Program-made: the position numbers and the translations under genes | Part shown: positions 52,559 to 61,289 of the stretch, piece after piece | Position numbering within the stretch: the stretch's first letter is position 1 | Layout of the letters: each line of letters starts with the position of its first letter | Notes under the pieces: generated by a model | Database searches by the model: none | Told to the model about the DNA's origin: nothing | What the model saw: the letters and a program-made list of their open reading frames with translations, nothing else | NCBI RefSeq assembly: GCF_003236395.1 | Contig: NZ_POUD01000001.1 | Span: 62,001-126,000, forward strand | Length of the DNA stretch: 64,000 nucleotides | Direction: 5' to 3' | Source: Nonomuraea aridisoli | GTDB taxonomy: Bacteria; Actinomycetota; Actinomycetes; Streptosporangiales; Streptosporangiaceae

Positions 52559-53038
52559 TCACGCGGACCGGGCATGGCCCGGTCCGCGGGCGTCGCCGCT
52601 CGCGACCGGCTGCCGAGCGGTCTCGCGGGAGCGGCGCCGGAACAGCAGCGGCCGTGCCATCAGCACCGCGCCCAGCACGAAGAGGATGACGACGGTGACC
52701 CACTCCCGGGAGCCGCCCGCGCCGTAGACATGATCCGGCCGCCCGGTGTCGAAGGCGTACACCGTGCGCCCGGCCGTGAGCGAGTCCTGCTCGGAGTCGT
52801 AGAGGGTGAGCCCCTTGCGGACCACCTTGCCGTCGTCGGAGCGGAAGTCGCCCAGCCAGGTGCACAGGTGCTTGCCGGGGTGGTGCTCGAAGCAGTCCGC
52901 GCGTACGGCGGTGAACGTGCCCTGCGTGCCGGCGCCGCGTGCCGCCGCCAGCGCGGGGCCCGCCTGCCAGACACCGAGCAGCACGAGCAGCAGGCCCCCT
53001 GCCATGATCACTGCGTCGAAGAGCGTTATCCGGCGCAC
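52559..53038 (-). CDS. two-helix membrane protein of unknown function
   Basis: This is a 159-residue protein with a transmembrane helix near each end (AVIMAGGLLLVLLGVWQAGP and VTVVILFVLGAVLMARPLLF). Between them lies an extracytoplasmic domain of about 70 residues with two cysteines (VRADCFEHHPGKHLCTWLG). The C-terminal tail is basic and cytoplasmic. This layout is common among actinomycete hypothetical proteins and I assign no function. The GTG at 53038 follows GGGAGG. A TTG one codon earlier is equally possible. Confidence 0.65.
   Translation of the reverse strand: MRRITLFDAVIMAGGLLLVLLGVWQAGPALAAARGAGTQGTFTAVRADCFEHHPGKHLCTWLGDFRSDDGKVVRKGLTLYDSEQDSLTAGRTVYAFDTGRPDHVYGAGGSREWVTVVILFVLGAVLMARPLLFRRRSRETARQPVASGDARGPGHARSA
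52562..52588. terminator. terminator at the end of the lig operon
   Basis: CGCGGACCGGGC (52562-52573) and GCCCGGTCCGCG (52577-52588) form a perfect 12-bp stem with a 3-nt loop, 9 nt after the isomerase stop and within the tail of the convergent gene. Confidence 0.8.
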
Positions 53039-53201
53039 CAACTACCGCCTCCCGTCGCCGCCAGAACCTCGATGCAACGCAGCCCCCGCCGCATCCTTTC
53101 GCACCTTTTCGGTACGGACCCTCCCGATTAGTCCACCGTGGAGCGTACCTCCCGCCGCGACACGACCGTCGGGCGAGGTCCCTCGGGCACCACACCCGCC
53201 G

Positions 53202-54659
53202 TCAGAAGTCGTCGGCGGTGCGGATCCGGTCGCGGACCCAGACGCCGGCCTCCTTGAGCCTGTCCGTCCCCGTGAACGAGCCGTTCGGGCAGGTCCCGGG
53301 GGTGAAGACGGCGCCCGTGCGGAAGTCGTCGGAGAAGTTCCAGTTCACCCAGCTGATCTTCTTCTGCGCCAGCAGGTCGAGGTACTGCTGCGACCTGGCG
53401 AAATCGTTGGCCCCGTCACCGGACGCGCTCTGGGTGCCGAACTCGGTCACGAAGATCGGCAGCCGGTCGGCGGCCCGGGACAACGTGTTCAGGTACGCGG
53501 AGCCGTGCGAGGCCGCGTAGAAGTGGAACGTGTACATGATGTTGGCCGCGTCGACCGGGTTGTCGACGATCTCGGTCTCGTCGCCGCCGCCGGAGACGCC
53601 GAGTGACGACCACGCGCGGGTGCCGACCAGGATCGGGGCGTCGGGGTCGTGCTGCCGGATCACCGGGATGAGCTGGTGGGCGTAGTCGCGGATGACTGAC
53701 CAGGTGACGGCGTCGCCGTTCGGCTCGTTGGCGATCTCGTACAGGACGTTCCTCTTGCCGTTGTGCCGCTGGGCGATCTCGGTGAAGAACGTCCTGGCCC
53801 GGCCGAGGTTGTACATCGGGTCACCGTGGGTGAGCATGTGCCAGTCCACGATCGCGTACATCCCGCGGGCGGTGGCCATCTCGATCAGGGAGTGCACGCG
53901 GTCGGTGAACAACCGGGGATCGGTCTCGTAGCCGCCCTCCTGGATGTACATCGAGATGCGCAGGACGTCGGCCTTCCAGTCGTTCGCCAGCGCGTCGAGC
54001 GAGGCGTTGTTGAGGCACTGGCCGTACCACTGGATGCCGTGGCTGCTCATGCCGCGCAACTGGATCTGCTTGCCGTGCTCGTTGCAGAGCTTGATGCCGC
54101 ACACCCGTAACTGCCCGTTGGCCTGGACCGGAGTGCCCCCGCCGCTCACCGGAGCCCCGTAGACCTCCATCTCCCACAACGAGTAGCCGTACGGGGTGCC
54201 GCGCTGCGTGCCGTACACCCGCACGTACCGGCCGGTGCCGCTGACCGTGAGGTCGTCGGTCGCCCCGTCGCCCGCGGCGGTGGAGTGCACGTCGCTCCAG
54301 GTGGACCCGTCGGGCGAGATCTGCACCCGGTACGCCCTGGCGTAGGCGGCCTCCCAGGTCAGCCGCACCCGCGAGACGGTGTGCGGGGAGCCGAGGTCCA
54401 CCCGGATCCACTGCGGGTCCACCCCCTCGGCGCTGGCCCACCGCGTGGACGTGCTGCCGTCCACCGCCTTGCCCGGCTCCAGGCCGGCGGCCTCGACCGA
54501 GGAGGCCGTCACGGTCCTGCCCTGTGACACCAGCGGGTCGGCCGCCGCCGTACGCGCTCCGGCCGCGCTCGCGCCGGACGGCATCACCAGCGGCACCACC
54601 AGCGGCACCACCAGCGCGGCCACGACCGCGAAGATCCTCGCACCTGCGTTTCGCCTCAC
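53202..54659 (-). CDS. secreted GH5 endoglucanase-like enzyme with discoidin (F5/8 C) domain
   Basis: This is a 485-residue secreted protein: a signal peptide to about residue 40, then a coagulation-factor 5/8 C-type (CBM32-like) domain about 45-170 (AVDGSTSTRWASAEG, WIRVDLGSPHTVSRVRL). After a short linker comes a glycoside hydrolase family 5 catalytic domain (about 185-485). The acid/base Glu is in YEIANEPNG and the nucleophile Glu in IFVTEFGTQS, with QLRGMSSHGIQWYG at the barrel start. It probably cleaves cellulose or a related beta-glucan outside the cell. The GTG at 54659 has CGGAG upstream. A palindrome 45 nt upstream suggests sugar-responsive control. Confidence 0.92.
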   Translation of the reverse strand: MRRNAGARIFAVVAALVVPLVVPLVMPSGASAAGARTAAADPLVSQGRTVTASSVEAAGLEPGKAVDGSTSTRWASAEGVDPQWIRVDLGSPHTVSRVRLTWEAAYARAYRVQISPDGSTWSDVHSTAAGDGATDDLTVSGTGRYVRVYGTQRGTPYGYSLWEMEVYGAPVSGGGTPVQANGQLRVCGIKLCNEHGKQIQLRGMSSHGIQWYGQCLNNASLDALANDWKADVLRISMYIQEGGYETDPRLFTDRVHSLIEMATARGMYAIVDWHMLTHGDPMYNLGRARTFFTEIAQRHNGKRNVLYEIANEPNGDAVTWSVIRDYAHQLIPVIRQHDPDAPILVGTRAWSSLGVSGGGDETEIVDNPVDAANIMYTFHFYAASHGSAYLNTLSRAADRLPIFVTEFGTQSASGDGANDFARSQQYLDLLAQKKISWVNWNFSDDFRTGAVFTPGTCPNGSFTGTDRLKEAGVWVRDRIRTADDF

Positions 54660-54703
54660 GAACGGCTCCGATTCTTCGGGGGACGCACGGCCATCGTCAT
54701 CGG

Positions 54704-54720
54704 TTAGGAAGGTTTCCTGA
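54704..54720. promoter_or_regulatory. palindromic operator before the GH5 gene
   Basis: TTAGGAAGGTTTCCTGA is a 17-base dyad with one mismatched pair, 45 nt upstream of the GH5 start. Similar TTAGGAAA-N-TTTCCTAA elements precede many secreted carbohydrate-active enzyme genes in actinomycetes and are thought to bind ROK-type regulators (recollection, not checked). Confidence 0.55.
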
Positions 54721-54808
54721 CTTGCGGCGCAGCGTAAATTGACAACGACCCTTACACAAGACCCAAAGAGCCCGAAGGATCTGCCATCACCACCAAGGAA
54801 GTGACCGC

Positions 54809-55123
54809 ATGAGGCGTTACAGGAACGGCCGAGGCGCGGCGGCTCTCGCCGGCGTGTACGCCGGGCTGGTGGTGCTTCTCGGGGCCGTGTCGTCAGTGAT
54901 CCTGCTGACCGTGCCGGACCCGATCCTCCTGTCCGGCGTCGCTCTGATGATCGTCACCTTCCCCCTGGGACCGCTCGTCTGGTGGGGATGGGATGCGGTC
55001 CCGTCCCAGCCGGCGGACCCCGTACTGCTCATCGTGGTGCTCACCGCCGCGGGCCTGCTGCAGGCGTACCTGATCTGGCGCTTCTCACGCGGCCCAGCGA
55101 TCCCCGAGGGCGGGGCCGGCTGA
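54809..55123 (+). CDS. small integral membrane protein
   Basis: This is a 104-residue protein with three hydrophobic helices: GVYAGLVVLLGAVSSVILLT, SGVALMIVTFPLGPLVWWGW and VLLIVVLTAAGLLQAYLIWR. It ends in a short charged tail. It resembles small membrane proteins often found singly in Streptomyces, with no known function. The sensor kinase gene follows 47 nt later on the same strand, so it may share a transcript and could be an accessory sensor component (inference). Confidence 0.65.
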   Translation: MRRYRNGRGAAALAGVYAGLVVLLGAVSSVILLTVPDPILLSGVALMIVTFPLGPLVWWGWDAVPSQPADPVLLIVVLTAAGLLQAYLIWRFSRGPAIPEGGAG

Positions 55124-55170
55124 ACCGTCCCCGGCTGGATGCCCAGGTCATCGATGGCAGACTGACGTTC

Positions 55171-56328
55171 ATGGGGGATGGGTCGGCGGTCGTCGCACGT
55201 CGGTTCGAGACCTTCGTGCGCTGGTCCACCTACGGCACCGTCTCGACGCCGATCGTCACCCTCCTCGCCGGAGCGATGAGCGCCGACCGGCTCATCAGGA
55301 CGCACCTCGTCGTCTTCTGCGTGGCCGTGGTGCTCGCGCTCGCCCTGGTCATCGGCAACATCCTGGTCAGCCGGTGGAGCTTCGACGTCCTCGGCGGCCG
55401 CGCCCGGCGGCTCGCGGCCGGCGGGGTGATCGCCTGGGGCGTCGCCCTCGTCGGGCTCGTCGTCACGGCCCTCATGATGCCGATCCCCGCGATGAGCGTG
55501 ACGGCCGCGACGGCGATCGGCTCGGTCGCCGCGTGCTTCGTGCCCGCCCTCGACGCGCGGCGGACGTTTCACCTCAACGCGGCGATCCTGATCGTGGCCG
55601 TCCCGCTCGTGGCCGTCGCGGACACCCTCCTGCTCGTCGTCGGGGCGGCCGTGATCAGCGTCTTCCTGTGGGCCTGCTGGTCGAGCGCGTGGACGCTGCG
55701 GGTCCTGCGCGAGTTGCAGCGAGCGCACGAGGATCGCGCCGCCCTCACGCTCGCGAACGAACGCCTGCGCATCTCCCGCGACCTCCACGACGTGTTCGGC
55801 CGCACCCTGGCGACGATCGCGGTCAAGAGCGAACTCGCCTTCGAGCTCGTCCGCCGCGGCAACGGCGAACGGGCGGCCGACGAGATCACCGCCGTGCGGC
55901 GGCTCGCCCAGGAGGCGGGCGGCGAGGTCCGTCGCGTCGTGCGCGGCGAGCTCCGCGCGACGTGGGAGGGCGAGCTGTCCGGCGCGCGTTCGCTGCTCGA
56001 CTCCGCCGGCATCCGCTGCACCGTGACCGGTGACCCCGTGCCCGAGGAGTCCGCCGAGGCGCTCGCGTGGGTCGTCCGCGAGGGCGTCACGAACGTGCTG
56101 CGCCACTCGGCGGCCACGCAGGTCACGCTCACGACGACGAACGAGGACGGGCGGGTGCTCCTCACGATCGCCAACGACGGGGCCGACCCCGTCGGGCGTC
56201 CCGGCGGCGGCACGGGACTGCGTGCGATGTCCGAGAGAATGCGAGCACTCGGAGGACGCCTCGCGACCCGCCGCGACGGAGACCGGTTCGTGCTGGAGGC
56301 CACGCTCCCCCACGGAGAACGCGCATGA
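55171..56328 (+). CDS. membrane sensor histidine kinase (DesK/NarL type)
   Basis: This 385-residue kinase has about five N-terminal transmembrane helices (residues about 15-175), then a HisKA_3 domain with phospho-acceptor His206 in ISRDLHDVFGRTLATI. The C-terminal ATPase domain contains REGVTNVLRHSAATQ and GGGTGLRAMSERM. The layout is that of DesK-like kinases that read membrane or envelope state. The start ATG at 55171 is the first in a good position; the true start could be a few codons away. The response regulator start overlaps its stop by 4 nt, making a dedicated pair. Confidence 0.88.
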   Translation: MGDGSAVVARRFETFVRWSTYGTVSTPIVTLLAGAMSADRLIRTHLVVFCVAVVLALALVIGNILVSRWSFDVLGGRARRLAAGGVIAWGVALVGLVVTALMMPIPAMSVTAATAIGSVAACFVPALDARRTFHLNAAILIVAVPLVAVADTLLLVVGAAVISVFLWACWSSAWTLRVLRELQRAHEDRAALTLANERLRISRDLHDVFGRTLATIAVKSELAFELVRRGNGERAADEITAVRRLAQEAGGEVRRVVRGELRATWEGELSGARSLLDSAGIRCTVTGDPVPEESAEALAWVVREGVTNVLRHSAATQVTLTTTNEDGRVLLTIANDGADPVGRPGGGTGLRAMSERMRALGGRLATRRDGDRFVLEATLPHGERA

Positions 56329-56930
56329 TCCGCATCCTCGTCGCCGACGACGAGCATCTCATCCGTGACGCCATCGCCGGGCTGCTCGACCTCCAGGACG
56401 ACTTCGAGGTCGTCGGGCAGGCGGCGTCCGGCGATGAGGCGATCGCGACGGCCCTGCGGTTCCGTCCCGACGTGGCCCTGCTCGACCTGCAGATGCCCGC
56501 GCCCGACGGCATCGAGGTGGCCCGGCGGCTCGCCACCGAGCTGCCGGCCTGCCGCAGCGTCATCGTGACGTCGCACGGCCGTCCCGGCTATCTGAAATCG
56601 GCGCTCGCCGCGGGGGTGCGCGGCTTCGTGCCGAAGACCGTCTCCTCCCGCACCCTCGCCCACGTCGTACGGAAGGTCGCAGACGGCGGCCGGTACGTCG
56701 ACCCCGAGCTCGCGGCCGAGGCGATCAGCGCGGGCGACTCTCCGCTCACTCCGCGCGAGACCGACGTTCTCGCCCTCGCGCGCGACGGCGCGCCCCTCGA
56801 CGAGATCGCGCAACGTATCTCGCTCTCCCGCGGCACCGTGCGGAACCACCTCACCGCCGCCATCGCGAAGCTCGGCGCCGCGAACCGGCACGAGGCCGCG
56901 CGCATCGCCGCCGAGCACGGCTGGATATGA
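56325..56930 (+). CDS. NarL-family response regulator (DesR-like)
   Basis: This 201-residue response regulator begins MIRILVADDEHLIRDAIAGL, with phospho-acceptor Asp54 in ALLDLQMPAPDG. It has a receiver switch region VIVTSHGRPGYL and a LuxR-type helix-turn-helix (LTPRETDVLALARDGAPLDE, IAQRISLSRGTVRNHL). It is translationally coupled to the kinase. The CPBP protease gene 90 nt downstream may be a target or a fellow operon member. A TGACA-AA-TGTCA palindrome overlaps its stop codon. Confidence 0.9.
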   Translation: MIRILVADDEHLIRDAIAGLLDLQDDFEVVGQAASGDEAIATALRFRPDVALLDLQMPAPDGIEVARRLATELPACRSVIVTSHGRPGYLKSALAAGVRGFVPKTVSSRTLAHVVRKVADGGRYVDPELAAEAISAGDSPLTPRETDVLALARDGAPLDEIAQRISLSRGTVRNHLTAAIAKLGAANRHEAARIAAEHGWI

Positions 56931-57020
56931 CAAATGTCATGGTCAGGCCGGACGGATCGGCGGACGAACTCGTGAACGAGGGCACTGCTGTCGCGCCGGA
57001 TCCCGGACGATCGTGGAGAC

Positions 57021-58013
57021 ATGCACTCCGACTCCCCGGCGTTCGACCCGGGACCTCTTCCGCCCGCGCCGATCGTCTCCCGCGACACGCCCCACCGCGG
57101 TCCGCGGCCGATCCCGCCGGGCGTTCCCTACCACCGCGTGCTGGCCGGTGAGAAACGCCGTGTCGGACGCGGCATCCTGGCGCTCGTGCTGCTGCTCGTC
57201 GGGCTGTTCGGCATCGGCGGTGTCGTCAGCGTCCTCGGCTCCGCCGTCGACCAGGCGCTGGGCCGGGTCAATCCGATCGCGGGCGGTACGGAGTTCACGC
57301 CGATCTACCATGCCGCGAACCTCGTCTCGATCGCCCTGCTGATCCCCTGGAGCATGGTCGTCCAGCGCTGGCTGTACGGGGTGAAGGGGGCGTCGCTGCA
57401 TTCCGTGTCGTCGGCGTTCCGGCCCGACGTGCTCGGTCGTGCGGTGCTGACGGTCGTGCCGATCTGGGCGGTCTACATGACCGTCTTCTTCCTTCTGTCG
57501 CCGTACACGGAAGGATCGTGGCGTTTCTCCGACCTGGTCGCCGTGTTCGTCATCACGCTGCTGCTGACGCCCCTGCAGTCGGCGGGCGAGGAGTACGGCT
57601 ACCGTGGCCTGGCCTTCCGGGTGGCCGCGAGCTGGGGCCGCGGGCCCCGGACGGCGCTGGTCCTCGGCCTGGCCGTGTCGAGCATCCTGTTCGCGGCCAT
57701 CCACATGTCCACGGACCCGTGGCTGAACGTCTACTACCTCACCCTCGGCGTCACCTTCGGCCTGATCACGTGGCGGACGGGCGGTCTGGAGACGTCGACG
57801 GTCATCCACGCGGCCAACAACACGCTCGTGTACCTCCTGATGCTCGTCACGCACGCCGATCCCCTCGCGGACGCCGACCGCTCGGCGGGGGCCGGGTCCA
57901 TCGTGATGCTCCTCCCCTGCGTCCTGCTCGCCGCGATCACCGCCGTCTTCTGGGCGCGTACGCGCCGGACCGGCCCGCCCCGTACACCGGGGCATGAACG
58001 GATGACCGGCTGA
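57021..58013 (+). CDS. CPBP family intramembrane metalloprotease
   Basis: This 330-residue membrane protein has about seven to eight helices and the CPBP (Abi/CAAX protease and bacteriocin-processing) motifs: the paired glutamates in QSAGEEYGYRGLAFR, a His in SILFAAIHMSTDP, and HAANNTLVY. These residues bind the metal in Rce1-type proteases. The N-terminal 45 residues are proline-rich and cytoplasmic. The ATG at 57021 has GGAG at a short distance. It follows the DesKR-like two-component pair, so it may act in membrane stress or peptide processing. The substrate is unknown. Confidence 0.85.
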   Translation: MHSDSPAFDPGPLPPAPIVSRDTPHRGPRPIPPGVPYHRVLAGEKRRVGRGILALVLLLVGLFGIGGVVSVLGSAVDQALGRVNPIAGGTEFTPIYHAANLVSIALLIPWSMVVQRWLYGVKGASLHSVSSAFRPDVLGRAVLTVVPIWAVYMTVFFLLSPYTEGSWRFSDLVAVFVITLLLTPLQSAGEEYGYRGLAFRVAASWGRGPRTALVLGLAVSSILFAAIHMSTDPWLNVYYLTLGVTFGLITWRTGGLETSTVIHAANNTLVYLLMLVTHADPLADADRSAGAGSIVMLLPCVLLAAITAVFWARTRRTGPPRTPGHERMTG

Positions 58014-58058
58014 GTCACCGTCCGCGTGACGCCGGCCGGCGTCCGCCCAGCCGCGCCG

Positions 58059-58544
58059 TCACCAGGAGCGGTTGGAGTAACGGCTCCAGTCGAAGTGACC
58101 CGAGCGGCCCTCGCCGATGCGGAACTTGTAGCCGTCGAACCCGCCGCGGGCGCTGTAGCTGAAGCGGAACTTGCCGTGCCCGCCCGTCACGAACCGGCGA
58201 GCCTGGTGCCAGCCGCGATCGTCGTGGTAGTAGAAGTCCACGTAGGTGCTCTCACGGTCGCGGTCACGGTCCCACACGTCGATGTCGAAGTAGTACCGGC
58301 CGTTCGCGAAGTAGTAGTAGCCCTTGTAGTACGAACGCTCACCACGCGACTCAGCCCGCCCGTAACCGGAGTAACCCTCGAACCAGTGCTTGGTGAACGA
58401 CGCCTGCGACGCCGCACTCGCGGTGGCGGCGGTGCTCACGGTGGCGGTGCTCGCGGTGGCGGCCTGGGCGGGGGCGGCGGCCACACCGGCCAGCACAGCG
58501 CCGGCCAGAACCGTGCCGGCGAGAACGTTGCGGAGCTTCAACAT
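58059..58544 (-). CDS. small secreted aromatic-rich protein
   Basis: This is a 161-residue secreted protein. A classic signal peptide (MLKLRNVLAGTVLAGAVLAG, then AAAPAQA) is followed by an Ala/Thr-rich linker. The mature domain of about 110 residues is rich in Tyr, Arg, Asp and Gly (RSYYKGYYYFANGRYYFDID, HDDRGWHQARRFVTGG). It probably forms a compact beta sandwich such as those of small cell-wall or lectin-like proteins, but I recognise no family. The ATG at 58544 gives the signal peptide at the N-terminus. It is divergent from the SnoaL-like gene. Confidence 0.72.
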   Translation of the reverse strand: MLKLRNVLAGTVLAGAVLAGVAAAPAQAATASTATVSTAATASAASQASFTKHWFEGYSGYGRAESRGERSYYKGYYYFANGRYYFDIDVWDRDRDRESTYVDFYYHDDRGWHQARRFVTGGHGKFRFSYSARGGFDGYKFRIGEGRSGHFDWSRYSNRSW

Positions 58545-58776
58545 GTGGATCAATCCCTGGATGTGAGGAGAGGGTGTTTCGGGTTTCACCGCCCGGGGCG
58601 ATCGGGGTTGATCGCCTTCGGACGACCCTCAATCTAGGGACCCGCGACCTGGCGCTCTGCGTACAAACACACACATCAGCCCGAGCGTGCACAACGACAC
58701 ACAAACCAGCTCTCGTCGGACCGATGAATTTGCGCCCGGCCGCCGGTCACCAGGTTCAACCAGAAAGGACATGCCT

Positions 58777-59136
58777 ATGACTTCCAGGCCCTCTGACATC
58801 GCCGTCGCCTTCATCGACGCCTTCGCCCGGCGGGACACGGCCGCGCTCGCCGGCTACGTCGCCGACGACATCGTCTTCGAGAGCCCGCAGGTGCGGCTCG
58901 CCGGAGCCGATGCCGTGGTGACGGCCGTCGGCGAGTTCGCGCAGGCCGTCACCGGCGTGAGCAACGTGTCGGTGGTCGGCGACGACGAGCGGGCAATGAT
59001 CATGTACGACATGGAGACCGGGCCGTTCGGCGTCATCAGAGCCGTCGACAACATCGTGGTGCGGAACGGCAAGATCGTCTCCGACCTGCTGGTCTTCGAC
59101 ACCTACGAGGTGCGCAAGGCCACGAAGGGCGCCTGA
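58777..59136 (+). CDS. SnoaL/NTF2-like protein
   Basis: This 119-residue NTF2-like protein shows IAVAFIDAFARRDTAALAGY, VFESPQVRLAGADAVV and VRNGKIVSDLLVFDTYEV, the standard helix-turn and sheet pattern of SnoaL-like domains. It may be a small enzyme or ligand-binding protein. The ATG at 58777 has GAAAGGA 8 nt upstream; the ATG at 58771 lies too close to that site. No partner gene is evident. Confidence 0.75.
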   Translation: MTSRPSDIAVAFIDAFARRDTAALAGYVADDIVFESPQVRLAGADAVVTAVGEFAQAVTGVSNVSVVGDDERAMIMYDMETGPFGVIRAVDNIVVRNGKIVSDLLVFDTYEVRKATKGA

Positions 59137-59147
59137 GACGGGCCCGG

Positions 59148-59516
59148 TCAACAGGTGGAGTGGAACAGGCCTCCGACCGGGGTCGTCGCGGCGAGCGCGT
59201 TGTAGCGCCGGACGGCGGCGGTCGTCTCCTCCACGTAGACCTCGACGCCCTCTTCCCTCAGCAGATCCAGCGTTTCGGGGCAGGTCTCCAGGACCAGCCG
59301 CATACCACGGGACAAGATGATCACTTGGCTGCCGTGGTCGAGCAGTTCCCGCACGTCCGCGGGCTGGATGCCGGGCTGGTGCCTGGTGCCGCTCTCGTCC
59401 CAGTCCCAGGGACGCCCGCCTCCGGGGTAGAGCTTGAAGTCCTTGCCCTCACCAAGGCCCTCGACCACCATCCGGCCCCATGAGACGTGCGTGATCAGCG
59501 GGGATCGGCGCTCCAT
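59148..59516 (-). CDS. Mth938-like domain protein
   Basis: This 122-residue protein matches the Mth938/AAMDC family: LITHVSWGRMVVEGLGEGKD, FKLYPGGGRPWDWDESGTRH, IQPADVRELLDHGSQVIILS and VEVYVEETTAAVRRYNALA. The fold is a three-layer sandwich. Human AAMDC has been linked to adipogenesis, but the bacterial function is unknown. Full length for the family. It is convergent with the SnoaL-like gene. Confidence 0.82.
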   Translation of the reverse strand: MERRSPLITHVSWGRMVVEGLGEGKDFKLYPGGGRPWDWDESGTRHQPGIQPADVRELLDHGSQVIILSRGMRLVLETCPETLDLLREEGVEVYVEETTAAVRRYNALAATTPVGGLFHSTC

Positions 59517-59932
59517 GACGCGAGACTACGTCGGCCACGCGTCGGATGCCCAGTAGGGGAGGCCGGGTGATGCCGAGCTTTCTGGCGCTGAAGGGAGAGA
59601 GCGTCATGGGCCTGAGCCAGCCCTGCCGAGTCAGGACGATCTGCGCCGGCAGTGGCGCGGCTGGATATGCCTCGACGCCGTGGGCCCAGTTGTTCAGCAT
59701 GCCCTCGGTTCCGGCCGTGTCCGCCAGGACGACGGAGACGGGTTGCTGATCGTCGGCCCAGGTGTTCCAGTCCGCCCATCCGTCGAAGGGCCGTGGCAGG
59801 TGCCGGGTCACGCCCGTGCGTCAGCCATCCTTCTTCGTCCGCGGCGTGTACCACCTCGCGGGCGAGCAGTTCGATGTGACGGAGGTACTCCATCTCGCTG
59901 AGCTCGGCCGGCGGCATGAGGCCAGTCTGCAC
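59517..59932 (-). pseudogene. frameshifted hypothetical gene
   Basis: Two overlapping minus-strand frames look like parts of one gene. The first, from an ATG at 59932, reads ELSEMEYLRHIELLAREVVH and AADEEGWLTHGRD. The second, from a GTG at 59811, continues with HLPRPFDGWADWNTWADDQQ and VSVVLADTAGTEGMLNNW, and runs into the start of the Mth938-like gene. A single indel near 59811 would join them. Alternatively these are two short genes. I recognise no family, so the reading as a pseudogene is tentative. Confidence 0.45.
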
Positions 59933-59960
59933 CTGGCGGCCGGCGGTGTGGTCCCCGCGG

Positions 59961-60893
59961 TCAACGAGGCCGTTCCTCCGGGACCTGGTGGGGTTGATCG
60001 TCCTGCGTGCGGTCGAGGGTGGCGGCCCAGCTGGCGAGCAGGCGCAGGGCGTCGTGGGCCGGGGTGTCGGGGGCGGCGGTGTAGACGGTCAGGTTCAGGC
60101 CGGGATCGGCGTTCAGGTCCATGGACTCGTAGTCGAGCACGAGGGCGCCGATGGCGGGGTGGTGGAAGGACTTGGTGCCGGTGCTGTGCAGGCGGACGTT
60201 GTGCTGCGCCCAGCGGGTGCGGAAGTCCGCGCTGCGGGTGGACAGTTCGCCGATCAGCTGGGTGAGGTCCTTGTTGTAGGGGTCGCGGCCGGCTTCGGTG
60301 CGCAGCAGGGCGACGGTGATGTCGGCGGCGACGTCCCACTCGGGGAAGAAGTCGGGCCCGGCCGGGTCGAGGAACTGGAAGCGCGCGATGTTGGGCGGTC
60401 GGCCAGGGGCCGCGCCCGGCTGCGGGTTCGGTCCGGGTGCCGGGTGCCGGCTCTGGAGGACCGGCCAGTACATGGCGCGGCCCAGGTGGTTGGCGGCCAG
60501 GATGTCCATGCGGCCGTTGCGGATGATGGCCGGGGCGTCCGTCATGGCGTCCAGCATGCGTTGCAGTCCGGGACGGACCTTCCGGACGAGGCGGCGGGTG
60601 CGGGGGCCGCTGCCGGCGGCGCGGGCCAGGTCGAACAGGTGGGCGCGTTCGGCTTCGTCGAGCTGGAGGGCTCCGGCGACGGCGTTCAGGACGTCCTCGG
60701 AGACGCCGGTGATGTGCCCCTTCTCGAGACGGGTGTACCAGTCGGTGCTCACGCCGGCCAGGACGGCGACCTCCTCGCGGCGCAGGCCGGGCACCCGACG
60801 ACGCCCGCCCGGGGCCAGCCCGGCCTGTTCGGGGCTGATCCTGGCGCGCCGGCTGGCGAGGAAATCGCGGATCTCGTCTCGGTTGTCGTGCAC
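59961..60893 (-). CDS. MmyB-type helix-turn-helix regulator
   Basis: This is a 310-residue regulator of the same family as the partial gene at 1-421. The helix-turn-helix is in VPGLRREEVAVLAGVSTDWY, followed by TRLEKGHITGVSEDVLNAVA. The C-terminal MmyB-like ligand-binding domain shows IIRNGRMDILAANHLGRAMY and ends with TLDRTQDDQP. Members bind small hydrophobic ligands and typically repress a divergent oxidoreductase. The GTG at 60893 gives the standard N-terminus. It is divergent from the zinc alcohol dehydrogenase at 61290, its likely target. Confidence 0.88.
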   Translation of the reverse strand: MHDNRDEIRDFLASRRARISPEQAGLAPGGRRRVPGLRREEVAVLAGVSTDWYTRLEKGHITGVSEDVLNAVAGALQLDEAERAHLFDLARAAGSGPRTRRLVRKVRPGLQRMLDAMTDAPAIIRNGRMDILAANHLGRAMYWPVLQSRHPAPGPNPQPGAAPGRPPNIARFQFLDPAGPDFFPEWDVAADITVALLRTEAGRDPYNKDLTQLIGELSTRSADFRTRWAQHNVRLHSTGTKSFHHPAIGALVLDYESMDLNADPGLNLTVYTAAPDTPAHDALRLLASWAATLDRTQDDQPHQVPEERPR

Positions 60894-61152
60894 CTTTTCA
60901 CTGTATGAAGCCACCGGGAGGGAAGGGGGGTGGAGGTTGTCCCCCCGATAAACGCGACCTCCCGCTCGTTCGCCGGAGCGGGTTTGCTGGACGTCGCCGG
61001 ACGCAGTGACGGCATGCGTCGCCGGCGGACGGGTATCGGCGGTGGCCGGCCCCCGCGGGGCAAGGCAACGCCCGGATATGGCCAACTTCCTCTCGGAGGG
61101 GGACCGCTTGCCCCGTTCTCGGAAAGCAGGGTGACGGAAGGAGGAGATGCCG
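60894..61152. promoter_or_regulatory. divergent promoter region of the MmyB-type regulator
   Basis: This gap must hold the promoters for the regulator and for the plus-strand unit that includes the carboxymuconolactone-decarboxylase remnant and the alcohol dehydrogenase. I found no clear repeat or promoter box. Confidence 0.35.
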
Positions 61153-61230
61153 ATGGCGAACGACAAGCGGCCCGGTGCGCAGGCCGCTCCGCTGCTGGTG
61201 CGCCTGACCGATGACGTGCTGTTCGGCGAG
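61153..61230 (+). pseudogene. carboxymuconolactone decarboxylase remnant
   Basis: An ATG with GAAGGAGGAG upstream opens MANDKRPGAQAAPLLVRLTD and DVLFGEAAD, the N-terminus of carboxymuconolactone-decarboxylase-family proteins. The homology stops after about 28 residues, before the catalytic CxxC region. The frame then runs into the alcohol dehydrogenase leader. The bulk of the gene is deleted. Confidence 0.65.
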
Positions 61231-61289
61231 GCGGCTGACGGCCCGCGCCGCCTCCGGCACCCGCCGCTGACATCTGAAGGAGGTTCACC

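Noticed and set aside
56928-56939. TGACA-AA-TGTCA palindrome resembling the aromatic-cluster motif
   Set aside because: It shares only the GACAAATG core, overlaps the stop codon of an unrelated regulator and lacks the TACGTC and GTCGC parts. It may be a separate operator before the CPBP gene, but evidence is thin.
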